Assembly: GCF_000183665.1 (NCBI RefSeq) | Contig: NC_014774.1 | Coordinates: forward strand, 434,001 to 498,000 | Source of the DNA: Candidatus Liberibacter solanacearum CLso-ZC1 | GTDB taxonomy: Bacteria; Pseudomonadota; Alphaproteobacteria; Rhizobiales; Rhizobiaceae | Reading direction: 5' to 3' | Length of the DNA: 64,000 nucleotides | In this document: one piece after another, positions 58,746 to 64,000 of the stretch | How positions within the stretch are numbered: position 1 is the first letter of the stretch | Layout of the letters: the number at the start of each line of letters is the position of its first letter | Notes under the pieces: generated by a model | The model's input: only the letters and a program-made list of their open reading frames with translations | Databases searched by the model: none | What the model was told of the DNA's origin: nothing | Made by a program: the position numbers and the translations under genes

Positions 58746-59780
58746 TTATTGGTCGCTTTTTTGAGTGTAAGATGTTTTTTCAAGAAATGCTATAGGATCT
58801 ACTGCTATTGCATTTTGTCTTAATTCAAAATGTACTTTTGATATTTTTTTATCATCGCTGATTCTTGAAATGCCAATCGTATGTCCGCGAGATACTTTTT
58901 GCCCTTTTTGGACATACGGCGTATTGATATGGCTGTAAACAGTTACCATCTCATTATCATGACGGATTAAAATCATATCTCCCAATTCTATAAGATCATT
59001 TCCTACATAAATAACGATACCATCTTTTGCTGCTCTTATTGGTGTATTAGGAGGAACCAAAACATCAATACCATTATTATTTTTTACAAAATTGACTATA
59101 TTTCCTTTAACCGGCCATAAATAACCTTCAGATTTATTTTGGTTATTTTCAATAGTTTTTACAGTACTTTTGGGAAAATTGTTTTTTGTTTTTTGATTTT
59201 TTATCGGGTGAATCTGGGGGGAATAGTTATTTTTTTTATACTGAATATGTTTGATTTTTTGGTTATTTTTCACTTTAAAAGCGGGGGCTATATTTCCTGA
59301 TTTTTTTGGATTGTTTTTTTTATATTTTGGTATTTTTCTTGTATGCGAAATATTTTTTTTACTAGAATTCGGTGATTTATTTTCTATACAATTATTAAGA
59401 TGCAAGCTATTGTTATCAGGAGGAAATAATAAACATTTATTCGGTAAAGGAATTTTTTTACTTAAATACATGCTACTATAAAGGTTATTTTTATCAACAA
59501 AACCTTTTTTTGCAAGAAGGGTATTTTGATCAATTGTTTTATTATTAGTATTACTTGGATATTCCTGTTTAGTTGGAAGTGGAATTGGAATAACCTGTTT
59601 TTCAGGGTTGTTTTTTTGTTCTACTAATCTATTATGATAGTTGGTAATTTTACTAGGTAGTACTAAAATATTTTCTGCATTTGTTTTGTCACTTGTCGAA
59701 ACTAATATTAACAGAAAACAGAAAATAGTCTTCGCTAAAATTTTATAATATTTATTTATATATCTATAAAATACGTTCAT
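58746..59780 (-). CDS. NlpD-like M23/LytM domain protein
   Basis: 344 residues. N-terminal signal sequence (TIFCFLLILVSTSDKTNA), a long Asn/Lys-rich low-complexity linker at 65-215, and a C-terminal LytM domain: NNGIDVLVPPNTPIRAAKDG, GDMILIRHDNEMVTVYSH and KVHFELRQN. The first zinc His (HxGxD type) is Asn here and only one His of the last HxH is kept, as in NlpD, so it is probably an amidase activator, not a peptidase. No LysM motif is recognisable. It follows surE in the rhizobial order; pcm, normally between, is missing. Confidence 0.82.
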   Translation of the reverse strand: MNVFYRYINKYYKILAKTIFCFLLILVSTSDKTNAENILVLPSKITNYHNRLVEQKNNPEKQVIPIPLPTKQEYPSNTNNKTIDQNTLLAKKGFVDKNNLYSSMYLSKKIPLPNKCLLFPPDNNSLHLNNCIENKSPNSSKKNISHTRKIPKYKKNNPKKSGNIAPAFKVKNNQKIKHIQYKKNNYSPQIHPIKNQKTKNNFPKSTVKTIENNQNKSEGYLWPVKGNIVNFVKNNNGIDVLVPPNTPIRAAKDGIVIYVGNDLIELGDMILIRHDNEMVTVYSHINTPYVQKGQKVSRGHTIGISRISDDKKISKVHFELRQNAIAVDPIAFLEKTSYTQKSDQ

Positions 59781-60062
59781 TGGCTTCCCTTTATTTATAT
59801 GGGGAATATAAGGTTATCAAAGTTTATATTTGAGTGAAAATATAAAAATCTACTTCATTTCATAAATATATTTTCCTAAAGATCAGAAATTTCTTTCTTA
59901 TAAAAGAAACTTATTAGGGCAAATGTTTGTTTATTTTATACTGCAAAATAATTTTTTGAGAGTATTTTTATTATTTTATAAAAAAGATCCTATTATTCCG
60001 CACCATGATTATTCTCCCTCAAAATAATTTGACGAACATTCTATCGTTCTACGTATGTAAAA
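59781..60062. other. Intergenic region where pcm is expected
   Basis: About 280 AT-rich bases between surE and the NlpD-like gene. No sign of protein-isoaspartate methyltransferase (pcm) sequence. Confidence 0.4.
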
Positions 60063-60815
60063 TCATATTTCAAAAGATAGGGATATACATTTTTGCGAAT
60101 CATAATCTGTAAGATCGGTTTTAATAGGAGTGACCGAAATCATGTCGTTTTGTATAGCAAAAACATCAGATTTTTCGCACATAGTTTCTGAACGATCACG
60201 AAAATCCAAGGAATAATGCGATAAATTTCCATCTTCAGAAATTTGTTTTGCGTCAATTGAAAAATAAGGCTTTCCTTGCGCTGTGACTACTGCTCCTCTT
60301 ACGTTTTGTGGAGAACAGCGAGGAAAGTTGATATTAAAGAGAGTACTATTAGGAATATTGGCTTTCAATAATTGCTGTAGAATTTTAGGTGCATGTGTCT
60401 TTGCCACTCCCCAAGGAATCATATTTTCATAGGTATAAGCTTGACTCAGAGCAAAGGAGCGAATTCCTTGTAAACTTCCTTCAAAAGCAGCTGCTAATGT
60501 TCCGGAATACGCAACATGGTTGGAGGTATTGGTCCCGACATTTACGCCAGATAAGATTAAATCTGGTTTTTTCCCAGGTATTTTCTGGAGAGCTACGACG
60601 ACACAATCAACAGGTGTTCCATGGATTGCAAAGCGTTTTTCACTGATTGTACGGCAAGCTAAACTTCTAGAGACTGTTAAAGAATTTGCCAAACAGCTTT
60701 GATCCATTTCTGGAGCACATATCCATATATCGTTTGAGATGCTTCTGGCTATATCTTCTAAGGCTATTAATCCTTTGGATTGAATTCCATCATCATTGGT
60801 AAGTAGGATTCTCAT
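60063..60815 (-). CDS. surE: 5'/3'-nucleotidase SurE
   Basis: Stationary-phase survival phosphatase acting on nucleoside monophosphates. 250 residues. [16 protein letters not shown] with the metal-binding Asp pair, [14 protein letters not shown] with its Asn/Ser, HGTPVDCVV, and [20 protein letters not shown] are all family blocks. Start overlaps the serS stop by four bases. Confidence 0.96.
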   Translation of the reverse strand: MRILLTNDDGIQSKGLIALEDIARSISNDIWICAPEMDQSCLANSLTVSRSLACRTISEKRFAIHGTPVDCVVVALQKIPGKKPDLILSGVNVGTNTSNHVAYSGTLAAAFEGSLQGIRSFALSQAYTYENMIPWGVAKTHAPKILQQLLKANIPNSTLFNINFPRCSPQNVRGAVVTAQGKPYFSIDAKQISEDGNLSHYSLDFRDRSETMCEKSDVFAIQNDMISVTPIKTDLTDYDSQKCISLSFEI

Positions 60816-62110
60816 CTATTACTCCATAATATGTTCTTTTTAATGACTTCTAAATTATGCATATATGGCCTCAGAATAGTTGGTATGGTAACTGATCCAT
60901 CTTTATTAAGGTAGTTTTCTAAAATTGCAATAAGACAACGTCCTACTGCTACTCCTGAGCCATTGAGTGTATGGGTAAATTTTAAAGATTTATTGAATGA
61001 ATCACGGTATCGAGAGTTCATGCGTCGAGACTGAAAGCTCCCGCAATTGGAACAAGAAGAAATTTCACGATAAAGATTTTGACCAGGCAACCATACTTCT
61101 AAATCATAGGTTTTACATGCACTAAATCCAAGGTCTCCTGAGCATAATGATACAATGCGATAATGCAAATCCAGCTTTTTAAGAACTTTTTCTGCACAAG
61201 ATAACATACGTTCATGCTCTATATGGGACTCTTCTTCTTTAGTTATAGAGACGAGTTCGCATTTCCAAAATTGGTGTTGTCTTAACATGCCGCGTGTATC
61301 TCGACCGGCAGATCCAGCTTCTGATCTAAAAGAGGGGGCTAAGGCTACAAGACGTAACGGTAAAAGATTAAAATCTATTATTTCGTTAGAAAAGATGTTA
61401 GTCAAACTCACTTCAGACGTTGGAATAAGCCAGCGTCCATCGGTTGTACAAAACATATCATTTGCAAACTTGGGAAGCTGTCCTGTGCCATACATGGCTT
61501 CATCCCGCACTAATAAAGGGGCAGATACTTCCGTATAACCATGTTCTGAAGTATGAAGATCTAGCATAAATTGGCCTAATGCTCTCTCTAAAAGGGCAAG
61601 ATGGCTTGCTAATATAGAAAAACGCGCTCCTGATAATTTAGCAGAACGATCAAAATCCATCAAGCCAAGCTCTTCTCCGATTTCAAAATGTTCTTTAGAA
61701 AGATGTATTGCATTGGGTTTATTTCCTACGGAACGTATCAAGATATTTTCTTTTTCATTTGCACCGATAGGAACATCTTCTAGGGGAATATTGGGGATAC
61801 AGGAAAGAATTTGATTCAACGAAGATTTTATTTCATTCTCTTTTGCTTCAAGCAAGGGTAATTGTTCTTTTATAGTGGATACCTCGGCTTTTATTGTATC
61901 CGCAAGTAGTAGATTTCCTTTTGCTATAGCTTGTCCAATTTGTTCGGACTTGGAATTGCGCTGTGCTCTTATCTTTTCAATTTGTCTTATAAGGGAACGA
62001 TACTGCGTATCTAAGGATAAAATGCATTCAGATTGAGGTTCAAGATTGCGTTTCTTTAAAGCTATATCAAATGTGTCTGGATTTTGGCGAATCCATTGTA
62101 TATCCAGCAT
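60812..62110 (-). CDS. serS: Seryl-tRNA synthetase
   Basis: 432 residues. N-terminal coiled-coil arm at about 30-100 that recognises the long variable arm of tRNA-Ser; class II core with motif 2 [20 protein letters not shown] (in part) and motif 3 [31 protein letters not shown] upstream has AGGAAAATAAG on the coding strand before the ATG. Two of its tRNA substrates are in this window. Confidence 0.97.
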   Translation of the reverse strand: MLDIQWIRQNPDTFDIALKKRNLEPQSECILSLDTQYRSLIRQIEKIRAQRNSKSEQIGQAIAKGNLLLADTIKAEVSTIKEQLPLLEAKENEIKSSLNQILSCIPNIPLEDVPIGANEKENILIRSVGNKPNAIHLSKEHFEIGEELGLMDFDRSAKLSGARFSILASHLALLERALGQFMLDLHTSEHGYTEVSAPLLVRDEAMYGTGQLPKFANDMFCTTDGRWLIPTSEVSLTNIFSNEIIDFNLLPLRLVALAPSFRSEAGSAGRDTRGMLRQHQFWKCELVSITKEEESHIEHERMLSCAEKVLKKLDLHYRIVSLCSGDLGFSACKTYDLEVWLPGQNLYREISSCSNCGSFQSRRMNSRYRDSFNKSLKFTHTLNGSGVAVGRCLIAILENYLNKDGSVTIPTILRPYMHNLEVIKKNILWSNR

Positions 62111-62445
62111 CTTATTTTCCTATAATCCGATAATAAAATAATAACTATTTTATAATTCAGAAATGTTTGTACAGAGGTTGGCATATTCTGCTGATTTTAC
62201 GCTATAGATAGTTAATAGAGGAGGAGGTTAAAGAAGGCAAGTGCGATTTCCAAAAGATCATTACTATACTAAAAGATTCAAAAAAAATAATTTTGAAATA
62301 ACACTATAACGCTTAATTAGAACAATAATCCGCAAAATAAACCTATACGTCTTGTCTGTTGGTCTATTTGTCTCTTTGCAAAAATTTTATTATCTTAGAT
62401 AGGGATAGCTTACAAGGAGAATGGAATAGAAATATGTCTTTTATT
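62111..62445. other. Gap where tatC is expected
   Basis: About 335 AT-rich bases upstream of serS. In Rhizobiales tatC lies here. I found no TatC-like membrane frame in this stretch on the minus strand. Confidence 0.45.
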
Positions 62446-62745
62446 TTACAATTCTTCTTTTCTCATTGCAAGATTTATTGGATGTTTTTTTTTATTTTCT
62501 TCTGTTGTATCTTTAGACGTTTGTTTTTTCCTCGTAGGTTTTATTTCCAAATCTTTTTTGAGGGGGGTGGAAGAGTTAGGAGATATATTGCGCTGACTTT
62601 TGTAAATTTCAGAAAAAGCTTTGCGTATTCTTTTATATGAATTTATGGGATTGCGTATTAATGACCAGAAATAGTGAAAATTAAGTGTCAATATAATACA
62701 TAATACTACGATAGTTAAAATATCAAACACATTTACGTTTAACAT
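62446..62745 (-). CDS. Small membrane protein, possible TatB-like relic
   Basis: 99 residues: one hydrophobic segment at about 6-27 (VFDILTIVVLCIILTLNF), then a basic amphipathic helix (SYKRIRKAFSEIYKS) and a Lys-rich, charged tail. Length, layout and position two steps from serS fit TatB of the twin-arginine system. It lacks the Gly-Pro hinge and the early acidic residue of TatB, so it may no longer work. AGGGAATAATAGGA precedes the ATG. Neither tatA nor tatC is seen. It could also be an unrelated small membrane protein. Confidence 0.5.
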   Translation of the reverse strand: MLNVNVFDILTIVVLCIILTLNFHYFWSLIRNPINSYKRIRKAFSEIYKSQRNISPNSSTPLKKDLEIKPTRKKQTSKDTTEENKKKHPINLAMRKEEL

Positions 62746-63220
62746 CCTATTATTCCCTAATGTTCTACGATCTTCTTAAATACCAACGAACTTTATCATA
62801 TTATGAAGAAGATATCCATCTATGATAATTTAATATATTAGATGTAGTATATGATTATTTTCTTTACGTGATGATAGTGCGGCATCTTTCAACGAGTGAT
62901 GATTTGATAATCATGGGAGTTAATGAAATGAGTTCGTTGTTTTTTCAAAAAGCATTTGATATCTTATTTTTATCAGTATTTTCATGATCTTATAATTTTT
63001 CATTTCCCGATTAATTCGGATATTTCATTGATCATTAGCTAAATTATCAAGATAAATATGATGCAAAGAGGATTTCATTATAATTTTATAGCAGGTTTTT
63101 AACCTTATTAATACAAATATCTTTCAAGTGATATTTACAATGCATATTGTGTCTTTGAAATTTTGGTAGAAGCGTTTTCCACCGTGTAAACAGAGAAGTG
63201 TAATAGGAGATTTTCTTTGA
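62746..63220. other. Intergenic region, no supported gene
   Basis: About 475 AT-rich bases. A minus-strand frame at 63124-63336 is the antisense of the small plus-strand ORF below and is not called. Nothing else was recognised. Confidence 0.4.
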
Positions 63221-63352
63221 ATGATTGAAAAAGATTCCTTTGAAAATGCAATATTTAAAGCTCTTGTAAAAAGCTTACTTGAGGAAAAAATTATACTTTC
63301 AAAAGTTATTCGTAAGACAAGAATAGCAATGCGCAAGAGAAAAGCAGTATGA
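63221..63352 (+). CDS. Hypothetical 43-residue basic protein
   Basis: Starts MIEKDSFENAIFKALVKS and ends in a strongly basic stretch (KTRIAMRKRKAV). It would form amphipathic helices. GGAG is 11 bases upstream of the ATG, in AATAGGAGATTT. I do not recognise a family. A second small ORF overlaps its stop. Support is only the binding site, non-random composition and the tandem arrangement. Confidence 0.35.
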   Translation: MIEKDSFENAIFKALVKSLLEEKIILSKVIRKTRIAMRKRKAV

Positions 63353-63426
63353 TGAAAAAGAATTTTTCTATTATTATGTTTACCGTATTTTCTCTTAGTC
63401 TCTTTCTTTCTTTTTTCTTATTCTAG
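63349..63426 (+). CDS. Hypothetical 25-residue hydrophobic peptide
   Basis: MMKKNFSIIMFTVFSLSLFL and so on: two lysines then a single membrane-type segment reaching the C-terminus. Its ATG overlaps the TGA of the preceding small ORF (ATGA), which suggests coupling. Unknown family; low support, as AT-rich DNA readily gives Phe/Leu-rich frames. Confidence 0.25.
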   Translation: MMKKNFSIIMFTVFSLSLFLSFFLF

Positions 63427-63567
63427 CATTTTTTTAAAAAAGAGATATGCAAAGAAATACTATATTTTTTGCTGATTTTTTTGTATTTTTGGCATTAATT
63501 ATGGATTATTTTATTGGAATATACTTTTTTCTTTTAGCTCTAAGAGACTAAAACGGCTTCAAGTGGT

Positions 63568-63605
63568 GAGATCTAGGGATGTTCATACCCGTAGAATCTC
63601 TTTTT
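63568..63605 (+). terminator. Rho-independent terminator, plus strand
   Basis: Stem GAGAT (63568-63572)/ATCTC (63596-63600), then CTA and GGG paired with TAG and CCC further in with two small bulges, and a loop around GTTCATA, followed at once by TTTTT (63601-63605). It ends a rightward transcript that has no ordinary gene upstream, only the two small ORFs or a non-coding RNA. Confidence 0.55.
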
Positions 63606-63624
63606 AATTGTAATATGAAAACAA

Positions 63625-64000
63625 TTATTTTTCAGTGAATTTTTTATTTTCTAGGGATAAGGGAAAATATATTTTTTTTGCTCGTCTTTCAAATGCTTTC
63701 ACAAAAGCAGAGAAAGCAGGTTCGAATATTGCTCTAAGCATTTTATCAAAAAGACGATTTTGGAGTTCATATTTTATAGAGAAGCGTACTATACATTTAC
63801 TCCCAGAAATTTCTTCAAAATACCAATCATTTTCTAGAGAATTAAATAAGTTTTTAAGGTGTCTAACAGAGATGCGATTCTGATGTTCATCGATTTGTAC
63901 CCGTGTTACGAAAGTTTCTTGTATTCCTACATAACTTATTTTCATACTGGCTATGAGTATTTTATCGCTACCTCGCTGCTCACTTTCATGGATTACGAGT
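63625..64000 (-). CDS. RatA/COQ10 family SRPBCC protein, 3' part (5' end outside window)
   Basis: Polyketide-cyclase-like lipid-binding fold; homologues are ubiquinone-binding COQ10 or RatA. The frame is open to the window edge, reading LVIHESEQRGSDKILIAS before the ATG at 63945, so the gene starts beyond 64000. Family blocks: MKISYVGIQETFVTRVQID, FNSLENDWYFEEI, VRFSIKYELQNRLFDKM and AFVKAFERRAKKIY. About 124 of the usual 150 residues are seen. Despite the toxin name of the E. coli member, the rhizobial form is thought to serve respiration. Confidence 0.85.
   Translation of the reverse strand, partial: LVIHESEQRGSDKILIASMKISYVGIQETFVTRVQIDEHQNRISVRHLKNLFNSLENDWYFEEISGSKCIVRFSIKYELQNRLFDKMLRAIFEPAFSAFVKAFERRAKKIYFPLSLENKKFTEK

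Noticed and set aside
62359..62640. 93-codon plus-strand Phe-rich frame opposite the TatB-like gene
   Set aside because: It is the antisense of the Lys-rich tail of the minus-strand gene, which has the better binding site and composition.
1..64000. CRISPR arrays, insertion sequences, prophage or integration sites
   Set aside because: No regularly spaced repeats, transposase or phage gene motifs or terminal inverted repeats were seen while reading the window.

Overview
The window is AT-rich and compact. Its gene order is the one seen in Rhizobiales, but with many expected neighbours missing. Together with a serralysin/type I secretion locus and a TadG-like protein, this points to a genome-reduced, host-restricted alphaproteobacterium of the Rhizobiaceae, most likely a 'Candidatus Liberibacter' species (asiaticus or close). 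The species call is an inference from gene content, order and base composition; no database search was possible.

Layout. 1-3722: 3' part of exonuclease I, tRNA-Ser(GCT), then a leftward block yebC, YmdB-like phosphoesterase and 5-formyl-THF cyclo-ligase. 4227-10404: rightward carbon block tkt-gap-pgk-fba plus an RcdA/DUF1465 protein. 10613-18692: tRNA-Arg; leftward nadD, obgE, rpmA, rplU; tRNA-Ser(CGA); dnaJ and dnaK behind a good sigma-32-type promoter; RNase D. 18816-25166: tRNA-Gly, imelysin lipoprotein-like exported protein, DsbB, tRNA-Pro, galU, fpr, nhaA. 25528-31766: rpmF, heme O synthase, ribB, tadA, an RluB-type pseudouridine synthase, rsmD and a CysQ/IMPase phosphatase. 31833-36707: lipid A genes waaA and lpxK with two small conserved proteins, then mutL. 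36850-44308: one leftward envelope operon lptF-lptG-lptD-surA-like-pdxA-rsmA, divergent from pepA-holC; then ndk. 47681-49072: a TadG-like von Willebrand factor A protein. 49813-56228: dicarboxylate carrier, then HlyD adaptor and type I secretion ATPase facing a serralysin metalloprotease that is their likely substrate. 56262-64000: endonuclease III, RhlE-type helicase, NlpD-like M23 protein, surE-serS, a TatB-like relic, two tiny overlapping ORFs with a downstream terminator, and the 3' part of a RatA/COQ10-family gene.

The most notable observation is that three genes (5-formyl-THF cyclo-ligase, the type I secretion ATPase and endonuclease III) each have a well-placed ATG and ribosome binding site that is out of frame with the body of the gene by exactly one base, at or next to a homopolymer (A11, T8, and a T5 within an A6/T6/T5 cluster on the coding strand). 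Correcting one base in each restores family-length proteins of about 189, 564 and 227 residues. They are sequence errors, real decay, or frameshifts tolerated by slippage. The secretion ATPase also has an eroded ABC signature, and Tat is represented only by a TatB-like fragment, so the protein-export equipment looks as if it is being lost. No CRISPR array, insertion sequence or prophage was seen.
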